Assembly: GCA_029260375.1 (NCBI GenBank)
Contig: JAJDDI010000071.1
Coordinates: 21,305-85,304, forward strand
Length of the DNA stretch: 64,000 nt
Source: Phycisphaerales bacterium
Lineage (GTDB): Bacteria > Planctomycetota > Phycisphaerae > Phycisphaerales > UBA1924
Direction: 5' to 3'
Shown here: piece after piece, positions 45,730 through 55,964 of the stretch
Layout: every line of letters begins with the position of its first letter
How positions within the stretch are numbered: the stretch's first letter is position 1
Notes under the pieces: model-generated
Databases searched by the model: none
What the model saw: only the letters and a program-made list of their open reading frames with translations
What the model was told of the DNA's origin: nothing
Program-made: the position numbers and the translations under genes

Positions 45730-46698
45730 ATGACCAAGCCACTGTGCGCCGCGGCGTTGTGCGGCATTCTGGCCCTTGGTATGGGCGAGCCCGGAGGCTC
45801 GATGCTCGACGATGGCCTGCCGAGCTACAAGGCCCAGCAGAGCGTCGCGGGTAACCTGCGGACGGTCGGCTCGGACACGATGGGCAACGTGGTCGGGCTG
45901 TGGGCGGAGGGCTTCAAGCGGGCCCACCCCGGGGCGCGCATCCAGGTCGAGGCCAAGGGCTCCTCGACCGGTCCACCCGCGCTGATGGAAGGCCAGGCCC
46001 AGTTCGCCCCGATGAGCCGGGCGATGGACCCTGAAGAGGTTGACGAGTTCGTCAAGCGGTTCGGGTACGAGCCCACGGAGCTGCGGGCCGCGATCGACTG
46101 CGTCGCGGTGTTCGTGCACAAGGACAGCCCGATCGACGAGATCACGGTCGAGCAGCTGCGCGACGTGTTCTCCGTCAGCGGGGGCGACATGACCTGGGGC
46201 GACCTGGGCGCGACCAGCCCGGCCTGGGCCGACCGCCCCGTCAGCACGTACGGGCGCAACAGCGCGTCGGGCACGTACAAGTTCTTCAAGAAGGTCGCGT
46301 GCGGCAAGACCGACTTCAAGCGCACCGTCAAGGAGCAGCCGGGTTCCGCGGGCGTGGTCAGCGCTGTCTCGTCGGACCCCGCGGGCATGGGCTACTCGGG
46401 CATCGGGTTCAAGACGCCCGATGTCAAGGTACTCCGGGTCGCGTTTGACGCGGACTCACCCGCCGCCGAGCCGGGCCTGGAGGGGGCGCTCAGCGGCGAG
46501 TACCCGCTCGCGCGTTTCCTATACCTCTACATGAACTATGACCGCCGAACTAAGCTGGACCCGCTCCGCTCGGAGTTCGCCCGCTTCGTCTTCAGCCGCG
46601 AGGGCCAGGAAGCGGTCATCAAGGACGGCTCCTTCCCGCTGACGGCGGAGATCGCGAGCGAGGAACTCGACAAGCTCGGGCTGAGCCCGGCAGGGTGA
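45730..46698 (+). CDS. pstS: Phosphate ABC transporter substrate-binding protein
   Basis: This 322-residue periplasmic protein binds inorganic phosphate for the Pst transporter. A signal peptide is followed by the phosphate-loop motifs: RTVGSDTMGN, VEAKGSSTGPPALMEGQAQF and TYGRNSASGTYKFFKK. FVHKDSPIDEITVEQLRDVF is the usual PstS-family middle. The ATG at 45730 is chosen because AAGGAG is seven bases upstream; a GTG two codons earlier is too close to it. The stop overlaps the pstC start (GTGA). I see no convincing Pho box in the 109 bases upstream. Confidence 0.94.
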   Translation: MTKPLCAAALCGILALGMGEPGGSMLDDGLPSYKAQQSVAGNLRTVGSDTMGNVVGLWAEGFKRAHPGARIQVEAKGSSTGPPALMEGQAQFAPMSRAMDPEEVDEFVKRFGYEPTELRAAIDCVAVFVHKDSPIDEITVEQLRDVFSVSGGDMTWGDLGATSPAWADRPVSTYGRNSASGTYKFFKKVACGKTDFKRTVKEQPGSAGVVSAVSSDPAGMGYSGIGFKTPDVKVLRVAFDADSPAAEPGLEGALSGEYPLARFLYLYMNYDRRTKLDPLRSEFARFVFSREGQEAVIKDGSFPLTAEIASEELDKLGLSPAG

Positions 46699-49580
46699 AC
46701 CCGGACGAGCGTGACGAACACACCAATCGCGGGCCCGGGCCTGAACCACCGGGTCCGGTTTCGCTGCGCCAGACCGGCTCATGGGTCCGCTTCTGGGACG
46801 GGGTCGCGGGGGTGACGATCACCGGTGGCGGGCTGGCGGTGCTCGCAGCAATGCTCGGCATATGCGTGTTCTTGGTCGCCAGCGCCGCGCCGCTATTCGG
46901 CTCGGGCGGGGCGGGGGCCGAGCAGTCCACCATCGCCAACCTCGATGATTCAGCGCCGATGCTCGTCCGGCTCGGCGTGCGCGAGCATTCGGCGCTCGTG
47001 CTCGAGCCGACTGGCGATCTGCGCGAACTCTCGCTCCACACCGGCGCGCGGCTCGCGTCGGTCGATGTGCGGAACGAGGGCGTTGCCCCCAGCGCGGCCT
47101 CCTACGACCCGCAGGGCCACACCCTCACGCTGGCCTACCCCGACGGGACCACCCGGTCGGCGAGCATCGATCAGCCCGACATCCTGCTCGATCCCGAGTT
47201 TGCCGAGAACGCCTGGGATGACATGGACATCGGAGACTGGATCCGGATTGACGGATCCCACCGCGAGCAGATCGCGACGGCGCTGCGCCTCCGGACGGAT
47301 CTGAGCGACCAGGCGCGCGTGGTTCGAGCGGGCCCCGATGAATGGGTGGTCGAGGATCTCCGCGTGGACCTCACCCCGCCGGCGTCGATCCCCGGTCTCA
47401 CGGGCGTCCCCGTGAAGGTCCACAGCGTTCGCGCTTCGGCGCGTCTCGGGCGCCTTGTCTGTCTGACCGACGAGGGGCGACTGTTCTACGCCGAGTCGCG
47501 GCGCGTCGTGCGGCTCGGCGGCGGCGGTTCGAGCGAGCGGGTACAGGCGCGTGAGACACCGCTGAGCCAGGCCAGCCCGGAGACGGTGGGCGTCTTCGTC
47601 ACCAGCGACGGGTCGAGCATCCTGCTCGTTCACGCCGACGGCCTCCTGCGCCGGTTCGACGCTCGCGGTGGCGTCGATTCCGAGATCCCCGAGGTCGAGA
47701 CCCGCCGACTGCTCGAGGGCGACGTGCGGGTGACCTCGGCGCAGATGGCTTTGGGCGGGCTGAGCCTGCTCGTTGGCGACAACACCGGGCGCGTCACCTC
47801 GTGGACGACCGTCTCCGACCCGAGCACGTCCGCGATTGACGGGCGCCGGTTCCGTCGCGCGTCCACGTCCAGCGCGGGCGGTTCGCCCGTGACCGCCATC
47901 GGCGTGGGCGAGCGAGACCGAACGATCGCCCTGGGCTTCGCGGACGGCGGTATCGAGCTCCGCAACATGACCAGCGGAAAGCGCGTCGCAAGCCTCCCCG
48001 CGACCGGCACGGGCGTCATCGCCGTCGCCGTGGCCCCGGCGCTGGACCGGGCGATCGCCATCGGCAGCGACGCCTCGCTCCGATCGGCCCAAATCGAGCC
48101 GGGTCACCCCCAGGCCGGGTGGGGCGCGCTCTTCGGACGCGTGCTCTACGAGGGCTACGACAAGCCCGAGTTCATCTACCAGTCCACGGGCGCGCAGGGC
48201 GCCGAGGCGAAGCTGAGCCTGACGCCGCTGATCTGGGGGACGCTCAAGGCAACGATTGTGGCGATGCTCATCGCGGCGCCGATCGCGGTGCTCGGGGCGA
48301 TCTTTTCGAGTGAGTTTCTTAGCCCACGGGTCCGGCGCACCATTAAACCCACGGTCGAGCTGATGGCCAGTCTGCCCTCGGTCGTACTCGGGTTCGTCGC
48401 GGCGGTGCTGGTCGCGCCCTACGTCCGCGACTGGCTGCCCACGGTCATGGTCGCGTTCGCGGTCGTGCCGTTGACGGTCATGGGCGTGGCGCACGCCTGG
48501 CGCCTGGCGCCCGCGGCCTGGTCGAGGCGCATGAGCAGCGTCCGCCTGCTCGGGTTGATCGCCGCTGTGTTCGTGCTGAGCGTGGCTCTCTCCGCGCTGC
48601 TCGGGCCGGTGATCGAGCGTACGCTCTTTGCACCAGACCGTGTGGACCGCGCGCTGGCCGCGGGCGCGTTCGAACCGGCGGAGAGCGCTCCCCCGTGGCT
48701 CGACGCTCGCACTGATCTCACCGTGAGCGAGTCGAGGCGACTCCGGGCCGACGGGCTCGCGATCCGCGAGGATGTCCTGGTCCGGGCACTGCCCGACCGG
48801 GTGGAACTGGGCAGCGACGCGGGCGGCCAGGCGAGCATCCGGCGCTGGCTCGACGGCGCCATCGGCGGGCCCTGGCCCGGATGGGTCGTGGCGATGATCC
48901 TCCCCGCCTCCGTGCTTGTCGCTTTCTTCAACGCCAGGTTCGTCGCCCGGCGCTGGGCGGGCGTGGTCAGCGCCCAATCCAAGCGAGCGGGCGCAGCGCT
49001 CGAGCTGGGCCGGTTCGTGGTCAGTGCGATGGTCACGCTCGTTGTGGCGATCGGGCTCGCGTGGGCGCTGACGGGCCTCGGCTTCGATCCGCGCGATTCG
49101 ATCTTCGGCCCCTTCACGCAGCGCAACACACTCGTCGTCGGGCTGGTCATGGGCTTCGCGGTGATCCCGATTATCTACACCATCGCCGACGACGCGATGC
49201 GGGCGGTGCCCAACTCGCTGCGTTCGGCGTCGCTGGGCGCGGGCGCGACGCGCTGGCAGACCGCCGTCCGCATCGTGTTGCCCGTCGCGGGCTCGGGCAT
49301 CTTCTCGGCGTGCATGATCGGGCTCGGGCGGGCTGTGGGCGAGACCATGATCGTGCTCATGGCCACGGGCAACACCCCCGAGATGACCATGAACATCTTC
49401 GCCGGCTTCCGCACGCTCGCGGCCAACATCGCCGTCGAGCTGCCCGAGGCGGCCCGGGGCGGGACGCACTACCGCGTGCTGTTCCTCTGCGGGCTGGTGC
49501 TGTTCGCCATGACCGCCATCATCAACACGTCCGCGGAGCTGGTCCGCCAGTCCTTCCGCAAGAGGAACGCGGCGCTGTAG
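46695..49580 (+). CDS. pstC: Phosphate ABC permease PstC with large N-terminal propeller-like domain
   Basis: This 961-residue protein is about three times the basic PstC length. A cytoplasmic tail and one membrane helix (~37-65) are followed by ~430 extracytoplasmic residues made of short repeated strands (for example GLSLLVGDNTGRVTSW, TIALGFADGGIELRNM, DRAIAIGSDASLR) that look like WD40/beta-propeller blades. The transmembrane permease domain starts at ~507 (LIWGTLKATIVAMLIAAPIA), is interrupted by a second ~100-residue loop, and holds the EAA coupling motif at ~832-870 (AVPNSLRSASLGAGATRWQ). Extended PstC proteins with such an insert are known in proteobacteria. GTG start overlaps pstS. 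Confidence 0.92.
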   Translation: MNPDERDEHTNRGPGPEPPGPVSLRQTGSWVRFWDGVAGVTITGGGLAVLAAMLGICVFLVASAAPLFGSGGAGAEQSTIANLDDSAPMLVRLGVREHSALVLEPTGDLRELSLHTGARLASVDVRNEGVAPSAASYDPQGHTLTLAYPDGTTRSASIDQPDILLDPEFAENAWDDMDIGDWIRIDGSHREQIATALRLRTDLSDQARVVRAGPDEWVVEDLRVDLTPPASIPGLTGVPVKVHSVRASARLGRLVCLTDEGRLFYAESRRVVRLGGGGSSERVQARETPLSQASPETVGVFVTSDGSSILLVHADGLLRRFDARGGVDSEIPEVETRRLLEGDVRVTSAQMALGGLSLLVGDNTGRVTSWTTVSDPSTSAIDGRRFRRASTSSAGGSPVTAIGVGERDRTIALGFADGGIELRNMTSGKRVASLPATGTGVIAVAVAPALDRAIAIGSDASLRSAQIEPGHPQAGWGALFGRVLYEGYDKPEFIYQSTGAQGAEAKLSLTPLIWGTLKATIVAMLIAAPIAVLGAIFSSEFLSPRVRRTIKPTVELMASLPSVVLGFVAAVLVAPYVRDWLPTVMVAFAVVPLTVMGVAHAWRLAPAAWSRRMSSVRLLGLIAAVFVLSVALSALLGPVIERTLFAPDRVDRALAAGAFEPAESAPPWLDARTDLTVSESRRLRADGLAIREDVLVRALPDRVELGSDAGGQASIRRWLDGAIGGPWPGWVVAMILPASVLVAFFNARFVARRWAGVVSAQSKRAGAALELGRFVVSAMVTLVVAIGLAWALTGLGFDPRDSIFGPFTQRNTLVVGLVMGFAVIPIIYTIADDAMRAVPNSLRSASLGAGATRWQTAVRIVLPVAGSGIFSACMIGLGRAVGETMIVLMATGNTPEMTMNIFAGFRTLAANIAVELPEAARGGTHYRVLFLCGLVLFAMTAIINTSAELVRQSFRKRNAAL

Positions 49581-49589
49581 CCACACCCG

Positions 49590-51899
49590 ATGAGCGAGAT
49601 CCCCAGCCAACCCAGCGGAGTCAGCGCCCGGACGCGCCGGCGCACGCCGCTCTCGGCGCACGGTGAGCCCGCGGTCTGGCTCATGGGCGTCACCCTGCTC
49701 CTGTGCCTGGTGCTCATCGTCGGGCTCATCGGGATCATCGTGTACCGGGGCGGGCGTACGTTCTGGGTCAACGAGATCCAGACGGTCACGCTCCGCTCGG
49801 GCGAGGTCTTCCTGGGCCAGCCCGGGCACGAGGAGCGGTACCTGCCGGGCGCCGCAGAGCAGGACCGATTGAAAGAGCTGAAGGAATCGAGCAAGCTCGA
49901 GGCGGGCGTGCTCGACGACGACGGACGTGCGCTCCGCCGGCGTTACCGCGTTGGCAACCGGGATCTGGGGCAGCAGTCGTTCCGCTCGGTCCCGGTGTAC
50001 GAGATCGTGTCGACCGAGCTTGAGCCGACGTCGCTGCTGCTCGAACGCCGACAGTGGGGGGTCTTCCTCGGGTCGCCCCAGGGGATCTATGAGGAGCAGA
50101 CGCTCGAACTGCATCCGGACGACGCGTCGGTCTCTGCGAACCCGAGGATCGAACGCGAGGTGCTCGAGACACGCGAGGACGGCACGGTCGCCGTGCGTCA
50201 GCGCCGCTGGGCGAGCAAGGGTCCAGAGGAAACGCTCGCCAAGTTTGATGAGCTGCACGCCGAGGCGTCGGAACGCCGACAGGCCATCGACGCGATCAAC
50301 GAGGTCGAGGCGCCGCGCCTGCAGGACCGCTTGACCCGTCTGGGCTGGGCCCGGCGCGACGCCAGGCTCCACGCGTCCGAGGGAGAGCGGGAATCGATCG
50401 GGCTGGTCGCCTGGATCGCGTTGTCTGTGGGGACCGTGCTCGCGTTGGGCGCGACCGCGCGATGGACTCGGGCGCGCCGACGCGCCCGGCGAGCGACCCG
50501 CGTTGGGAGCGCCCTGCAGACGCTGGCCTGGGGCGGCGTCGCGGCTCTGGCGCTGGCGAGCGTGCTCGAGAGCCCCATGATGGGCAAGGCCATCGGCCCC
50601 GAGAAGCTCGCGCAGATCGAGGCCCGCATCGATGCGCAGGAACATGAGCTGCGCGCCAGGCAGGCCAAGGCGCTGGCCCGGGTCGACGCGCTCCGCGAGA
50701 TCGACGCCCGCTGGCGGATGGTGGTCGTCGAGCCGACGACCGATCGCTTCAGCCCGATGAGCCAGTCACGCCCGGATGAGCCGATGACGGTGTCGCACGT
50801 GGTGCGCGCCGTGCCGTCAAATCAGCTGGGGCTGGGCGGCAAGCTCGGGGTCTACCTCTCTCGCTGGTGGGAGTTTGTCGCGGGGCAGCCCAGAGAGAAC
50901 GCCAGCGAGGGCGGGGTCTTCCCCGTGATCGTCGGCACCGTCACCCTGACACTCCTGCTGACGATCAGCGTCGTCCCGCTTGGCGTGATCGCGGCGATCT
51001 ACCTCCGCGAGTACGCCAAGCAGGGATTCCTCACCAGCGTGATCCGCATCGCGGTCAACAATCTCGCGGGCGTGCCCAGCATCGTGTACGGCATGTTCGG
51101 CCTCGGGTTCTTCTGCTACATGCTCGGTGGGTACGTTGATGCCGGGCCGACGGCGCCCATCGCCCGCACCGGGTGGTGGGGGCTCGTGGGCGCGACGCTG
51201 TTGGTTATCACGATGGCCACCCTGCTCACGGTCGCCAGCGCTCGCAGGCCAGGCAAGCCCGCGTCCATGCTCGCGCGGGTCAGCGCCGCCGGCGCCGCCG
51301 CGGCCTGGCTTGGCGTTGTCGTTCTAGCGCTCGTGCTCGTCGCCAAGACGCCCTACTTCACGGGCCTGTTCCGCGCCCGACTGCCCGAGGAGCCGACCTT
51401 CGGCGGGCGGGGCATCCTCTGGGCCTCGCTCACGCTGGCGCTGATGACCCTGCCCGTCGTGATCGTCGCGACCGAGGAGGCGATCAGCGCCGTGCCCGGA
51501 TCGATGCGTGAAGGGAGCCTCGCGTGCGGCGCCACGCGCTGGCAGACCATCCGCCGGATCGTCCTGCCCGCCGCCCAGCCCGGGATCATGACCGGCGCGA
51601 TCCTGGCGATGGCCCGCGGCGCGGGCGAGGTGGCTCCGCTGATGCTCGTCGGCGCCGTCAACCTGGCGCCCGCCCTGCCCGTCAGCACCGACGCCCCGTT
51701 CCTGCACGCCGACCGCACGTTCATGCACCTGGGCTTCCATATCTATAACCTGGGGTTCCAGAACCCCGATTCGGAGGCCACCGAGCCGCTCGTTTGGACC
51801 ACGACACTCTTGCTGATCTCAATCGTGCTCGCGCTCAACTTCACGGCAATTATTATCCGAGGGCGCCTGCGTGCCCGTTCCCATGGAGCGGGCGTCTAG
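49590..51899 (+). CDS. pstA: Phosphate ABC permease PstA with large extracytoplasmic insert
   Basis: This 769-residue permease is the partner of PstC. TM1 (~30-55) is followed by a ~210-residue polar, partly coiled region (around [18 protein letters not shown] and [17 protein letters not shown]), two extra hydrophobic stretches (~270-325), a second polar stretch, then the permease core from ~440 ([19 protein letters not shown]). The EAA motif is at ~629-665 ([19 protein letters not shown]). The insert is much larger than in standard PstA (~290 residues). It starts 9 bases after pstC. Confidence 0.92.
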   Translation: MSEIPSQPSGVSARTRRRTPLSAHGEPAVWLMGVTLLLCLVLIVGLIGIIVYRGGRTFWVNEIQTVTLRSGEVFLGQPGHEERYLPGAAEQDRLKELKESSKLEAGVLDDDGRALRRRYRVGNRDLGQQSFRSVPVYEIVSTELEPTSLLLERRQWGVFLGSPQGIYEEQTLELHPDDASVSANPRIEREVLETREDGTVAVRQRRWASKGPEETLAKFDELHAEASERRQAIDAINEVEAPRLQDRLTRLGWARRDARLHASEGERESIGLVAWIALSVGTVLALGATARWTRARRRARRATRVGSALQTLAWGGVAALALASVLESPMMGKAIGPEKLAQIEARIDAQEHELRARQAKALARVDALREIDARWRMVVVEPTTDRFSPMSQSRPDEPMTVSHVVRAVPSNQLGLGGKLGVYLSRWWEFVAGQPRENASEGGVFPVIVGTVTLTLLLTISVVPLGVIAAIYLREYAKQGFLTSVIRIAVNNLAGVPSIVYGMFGLGFFCYMLGGYVDAGPTAPIARTGWWGLVGATLLVITMATLLTVASARRPGKPASMLARVSAAGAAAAWLGVVVLALVLVAKTPYFTGLFRARLPEEPTFGGRGILWASLTLALMTLPVVIVATEEAISAVPGSMREGSLACGATRWQTIRRIVLPAAQPGIMTGAILAMARGAGEVAPLMLVGAVNLAPALPVSTDAPFLHADRTFMHLGFHIYNLGFQNPDSEATEPLVWTTTLLLISIVLALNFTAIIIRGRLRARSHGAGV

Positions 51900-51912
51900 A
51901 CCCGAGTCACCG

Positions 51913-52827
51913 ATGAGCGTCATGGACCCACCAGCCGCAGAACACCATCGCCAGCCCGTCGCCGTCACGGCGCCATCGACGTCATCTGCGCCCCGGATGC
52001 GTCTGAACGTGCTCGAGGCCATACGCGCCGGGCGCCCGGTCGAGTCGGTCATCCACCCCGAGCTGGCGAGATCGCCCAGCGTGCTCCAGGCCGAGAACTT
52101 TGCGCTCTGGTACGGGCAGTCCAAGACGCTCCACGAGGTGTCGATGGGCGTGCCGCGGGGCAAGGTCACCGCGCTCATCGGCCCGTCGGGCTGCGGCAAG
52201 TCCACGCTGCTCCGCTCGATCAACCGCCTCAACGACCTGATCGACAGCGTGCGGATCGAGGGCGACATCACCCTTAACGGCGAGCCCGTCTACTCGCCCG
52301 ATGTCGATGTCATCGAGCTGCGCAAGCGACTGGGCATGGTCTTCCAGCGCCCCAACCCGTTCCCGATGTCGATCTACGAGAACGTCGTCTACCCCCTCCG
52401 AATCGACGGCGAGAACCGCAAGCCCGTCCTCCGCGAGGCGTGCGAGAAGGCGCTCAAGGCCGCGGCAATCTGGGACGAGGTCAAGGACCGCCTCTCCTCC
52501 TCGGCCCTCGGGCTCTCGGGCGGGCAGCAGCAGCGACTGTGCATCGCCCGGGCGGTGGTGGCCGACCCGGAGGTTCTGCTCCTCGACGAGCCCTGTTCGG
52601 CCCTGGACCCGATCGCGACGATCCGGATCGAGGAGCTGATCCACGAGATCTCAAGCCGGTACACCGTGCTGATCGTGACCCACAACATGCAGCAGGCCGC
52701 CCGGGTGAGCGATTTCACGGCATTCATGTACCTGGGGCGCCTGGTCGAGTACGGGCCCACGGCCACGATCTTCCAGAACCCCAAGCTCCCCGAGACCGAG
52801 CAGTACGTGACCGGGCGGTTCGGCTGA
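51913..52827 (+). CDS. pstB: Phosphate ABC transporter ATP-binding protein
   Basis: This 304-residue ATPase of the Pst importer shows Walker [10 protein letters not shown] (K96), Q-loop [17 protein letters not shown], signature [14 protein letters not shown], Walker [14 protein letters not shown] and the H-switch IVTHNMQQA. All are typical of PstB. The first ~60 residues are a poorly conserved extension; I chose the ATG at 51913 (MSVMDPPA), 13 bases after pstA, although in-frame ATGs at 51883 and 51922 exist. No phoU follows, which is unusual for a pst operon. Confidence 0.95.
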   Translation: MSVMDPPAAEHHRQPVAVTAPSTSSAPRMRLNVLEAIRAGRPVESVIHPELARSPSVLQAENFALWYGQSKTLHEVSMGVPRGKVTALIGPSGCGKSTLLRSINRLNDLIDSVRIEGDITLNGEPVYSPDVDVIELRKRLGMVFQRPNPFPMSIYENVVYPLRIDGENRKPVLREACEKALKAAAIWDEVKDRLSSSALGLSGGQQQRLCIARAVVADPEVLLLDEPCSALDPIATIRIEELIHEISSRYTVLIVTHNMQQAARVSDFTAFMYLGRLVEYGPTATIFQNPKLPETEQYVTGRFG

Positions 52828-52838
52828 TTCTGCGCGTC

Positions 52839-52857
52839 GGGCCTTCGGGACCGGCCC
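52839..52857 (+). terminator. Possible terminator after pstB
   Basis: GGGCC (52839-52843) pairs with GGCCC (52853-52857) across a 9-base loop, 11 bases after the pstB stop, and is followed by CCTTTG. The stem is short and the T-run weak, so this is only a candidate. It is the only hairpin I see in the 170 bases before sucA. Confidence 0.35.
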
Positions 52858-52997
52858 CCTTTGTGGGCACAAATCAGCAGTCGCGGCGTCCAGGAACCGA
52901 TACCCCTGTCTATGATCGGACGAGGCGTCCGCGGGTTGTCTCGTGATCGCCTCTTCGCCCCCAATCTCGGGCGTTTGACGCCCCTGGCGAGGCAGAC

Positions 52998-55943
52998 ATG
53001 AGTTCGGTTCCGCGACCCGTTCCCCCGTCGCTCAACAACTGGAACGCCGAGTTCCTCGATGAGCAGTACCGCCAGTACCAGCAGGACCCCGGGTCCGTCC
53101 CCGCGGACATGCGGGCGTTCTTCCAGGGCTTTGATCTGGCCAACGCCGGAGAGCTGAACCTCTCCCCGGGCGCGGGCCAGTCCGAGGCCCGAGGCGCCGC
53201 CCCCCCCAGCCGAGAGAACGCGCCCGCAGGGCCGGTCCAGATCACCCCGGGCGCGGGCCGACCCGCCGGTCGGGCATCGCATTTCCAGGCGGTCGTCGAT
53301 GACTTTATCGGGGCGTACCGCGACCACGGGCACCTTGCTGCGAAGATCGATCCATTCGACCGCGAGCGTGAGCGGCCGAGATCCCTCACGCTGGAATACC
53401 ACGAGCTGGGCGCGGGCGACCTGGACCGCATGGTCGATGCCGAGGCGCTCGGGCTCCATGGCGAGCTGACGCTGCGCGAGGTGATCACGCGGCTGGAGTC
53501 GATCTACTGCTCGACGATCGGCGCCGAACTGATGCACATCCAGGACGAGGAGCAGCGAGCCTGGCTGCTCGAGCGTTTCGAACGCACGGGCGGGCGCCTG
53601 GAGCTGACGCGTCCCCAGCGGGCGCACATCCTCGAGCAGCTCGTCCAGAGCGAGCTGTTCGAGAAGTTCCTGGGCAAGCGGTACCCGGGCGAGAAACGGT
53701 TCAGCCTGGAGGGCGCCGAGGCGCTCATCCCGCTGCTGAACCACATGCTCGAGTCCGCCAGCGACACGGGCGTGGAAGAGGTCGTGCTGGGCATGGCCCA
53801 CCGCGGGCGCCTGAACGTCCTGAACAACATCATCGGGAAGACCAACGAGCAGATCTTCACCGAGTTCGAGGAGCTCTGGACCGACGACGTCGATTCCAGT
53901 GGCGACGTCAAGTACCACCGGGGCTACTCCGGCACGCGCCTCTTCCCCAACGGGAAGATGGTCCACCTGGCGATGGCCAGCAATCCGAGCCACCTCGAGG
54001 CCGTCAACGGCGTCGTCGAGGGCCGCTGCCGGGCCAAGCAGCGCCTCCGGGCGGACTTCAAGCGTGAGCGCGTGATCCCGGTGCTGATGCACGGCGACGC
54101 CGCGGTCGTTGGCCAGGGCGTGGTCGCCGAGGTCCTCAACATGTCCCAGCTCGAGGGCTACACCACGGGCGGGACGATCCACGTGGTCGTCAACAACCAC
54201 ATCGGGTTCACCACATTGCCCGAGGACGGACGCTCGAGCCGTTACTGCACCGACATCGGCAAGGCGATCGACGCCCCGATCTTCCACGTCAACGGGGACG
54301 ACCCCGAGGCGTGCGTCGCGGTGGCGCAGTTCGCCGTGGAGTTCCGCCAGAAGTTCAAGCGAGACGTGTTCATCGACCTGCAGTGCTTCCGCCGCTACGG
54401 GCACAACGAGCAGGACGAGGTCTCCTTCACGCAGCCCAAGATGGTGAAGATGATCAAGAGCAAGCCCAGCGTGCTCAAGACCTACACCGAGCGGCTGCTG
54501 GGCGAGAACGTGATCCAGGAGGCCGACGTCCAGGCGATCCGTCACCGCATCGACGAGGCGCTCGAGCAGGCCCAGGCCGCAGCCCGCAAGACGCCCGACG
54601 ACCCGACCATCGACCCGGGCTCCGCCCGCTGGGACGGGCAGCAGCACGCCTACTCGCACGAGCCGGTGGACACCAGTGTCTCGATGGAGATGCTCCGCGA
54701 GGTCTGCGCCGGGCTCGGTCGCACGCCCGAGGGCTTCAACGTCAACCCCAAGCTCAAGTCGCTGCTCAAGAACCGCTCCGAGCTGACGGAGACCGGGCGC
54801 ATCAGCTACGCCGACGCCGAGACGCTCGCCTACGGAACGCTGCTGGTCGAGGGCACGGCCCTCCGCCTGTCGGGCCAGGACTGCCGCCGGGGCACGTTCA
54901 GCCACCGGCACGCGGTGCTGCGCGATATCGAGACCGCCGAGACCTTCACCCCGCTCAACAACATCCGCGAGATGGGCATCCTGGGCACCGACACCCCGCC
55001 GGGCTCGGTCGGCCCGGACGGCAAACCCCGCCAGGCCAAGTTCTGCGTCTACGACTCGCCCCTCTCCGAGGCCAGCGTCCTCGCGTTCGACTACGGCTAC
55101 TCGCTCTCCGACCCCAACATGCTCGTCCTCTGGGAGGCCCAGTTCGGTGACTTCGTGAACGGCGCCCAGGCGATCATCGATCAGTTCCTGGCCTCCGCCG
55201 AGGCCAAGTGGGAGCGTTGGTCGGGCCTGACCATGCTCCTGCCACACGGCTACGAGGGCGCGGGCCCCGAGCACTCCTCGTGCCGCATCGAGCGCTTCCT
55301 GGAGCTGTGCGGGCAGGAGAACCTGCAGGTCGTCTACCCGACCGACGCGGCCCAGACCTTCCACATGCTCCGCCGCCAGATCAAGCGCAGCTTCCGCAAG
55401 CCGCTGATCGTCGCGACGCCCAAGAGCCTGCTCCGCGTCGAGACCAGCGACATCTCCGAGCTGGTCAACGGACGCTTCCGCGAGATGATCGACGACCCGA
55501 TGTTCGAGCGCGATGGCGCCGACCGGTCCAAGGTCAAGAAGGTGGCGCTGGTTTGCGGCAAGCTCTACTTCCAGCTCGACGAACGCCGGCGGGAGCTCGG
55601 TTTGGAGGATGTCGCCATCGTTCGCATCGAGCAGCTCTACCCGTTCCACCACGAGATGCTCGCGGGCATCCTGCGGGGGTACCCGGTGGGCGCCGAACTG
55701 GTGTACGCGCAGGAGGAGCCGCGCAACGCCGCGGGCTACCTCTTCGTCTCGGACCACATCCAGACGGACCTGGGCCTGGCTCGCCCGCGCTACATCGGGC
55801 GCCCGACCGCCGCCTCGCCCGCGACGGGCTCCAAGAAGCAGCACAAGAAAGAGCAGGAACAGCTCATCACGGACGTCATCGGCCCCAAGCCAGACGCGGG
55901 CGCCGACAAGCCCAAGAACACCCACGCCTCGGCGCACGCCTAA
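52998..55943 (+). CDS. sucA: 2-oxoglutarate dehydrogenase E1 component
   Basis: This 981-residue thiamine-diphosphate enzyme decarboxylates 2-oxoglutarate in the TCA cycle. The N-terminal E2-binding segment (NNWNAEFLDEQYRQYQQDP) is present. The substrate loop MAHRGRLNVLNNI and the ThDP/Mg motif HGDAAVVGQGVVAEVLNMSQ through NNHIGFTT are intact, with CFRRYGHNEQDEVSFTQP next. The C-terminal domain has the LPHGYEGAGPEHSSCRIERF stretch. The family's usual length is ~930-950; the excess is in the linker after residue 50 and the Lys-rich C-terminus. sucB follows after 21 bases; no lpd gene is in the window. Confidence 0.97.
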   Translation: MSSVPRPVPPSLNNWNAEFLDEQYRQYQQDPGSVPADMRAFFQGFDLANAGELNLSPGAGQSEARGAAPPSRENAPAGPVQITPGAGRPAGRASHFQAVVDDFIGAYRDHGHLAAKIDPFDRERERPRSLTLEYHELGAGDLDRMVDAEALGLHGELTLREVITRLESIYCSTIGAELMHIQDEEQRAWLLERFERTGGRLELTRPQRAHILEQLVQSELFEKFLGKRYPGEKRFSLEGAEALIPLLNHMLESASDTGVEEVVLGMAHRGRLNVLNNIIGKTNEQIFTEFEELWTDDVDSSGDVKYHRGYSGTRLFPNGKMVHLAMASNPSHLEAVNGVVEGRCRAKQRLRADFKRERVIPVLMHGDAAVVGQGVVAEVLNMSQLEGYTTGGTIHVVVNNHIGFTTLPEDGRSSRYCTDIGKAIDAPIFHVNGDDPEACVAVAQFAVEFRQKFKRDVFIDLQCFRRYGHNEQDEVSFTQPKMVKMIKSKPSVLKTYTERLLGENVIQEADVQAIRHRIDEALEQAQAAARKTPDDPTIDPGSARWDGQQHAYSHEPVDTSVSMEMLREVCAGLGRTPEGFNVNPKLKSLLKNRSELTETGRISYADAETLAYGTLLVEGTALRLSGQDCRRGTFSHRHAVLRDIETAETFTPLNNIREMGILGTDTPPGSVGPDGKPRQAKFCVYDSPLSEASVLAFDYGYSLSDPNMLVLWEAQFGDFVNGAQAIIDQFLASAEAKWERWSGLTMLLPHGYEGAGPEHSSCRIERFLELCGQENLQVVYPTDAAQTFHMLRRQIKRSFRKPLIVATPKSLLRVETSDISELVNGRFREMIDDPMFERDGADRSKVKKVALVCGKLYFQLDERRRELGLEDVAIVRIEQLYPFHHEMLAGILRGYPVGAELVYAQEEPRNAAGYLFVSDHIQTDLGLARPRYIGRPTAASPATGSKKQHKKEQEQLITDVIGPKPDAGADKPKNTHASAHA

Positions 55944-55964
55944 GACAAAAGCAAGGACGAAGCG

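Noticed and set aside
46950..50645. 1,231-codon minus-strand frame across pstC and pstA
   Set aside because: Antisense shadow of two certain permease genes; low-complexity charged sequence.
52389..55937. 1,182-codon minus-strand frame across pstB and sucA
   Set aside because: Antisense shadow of two well-identified genes.
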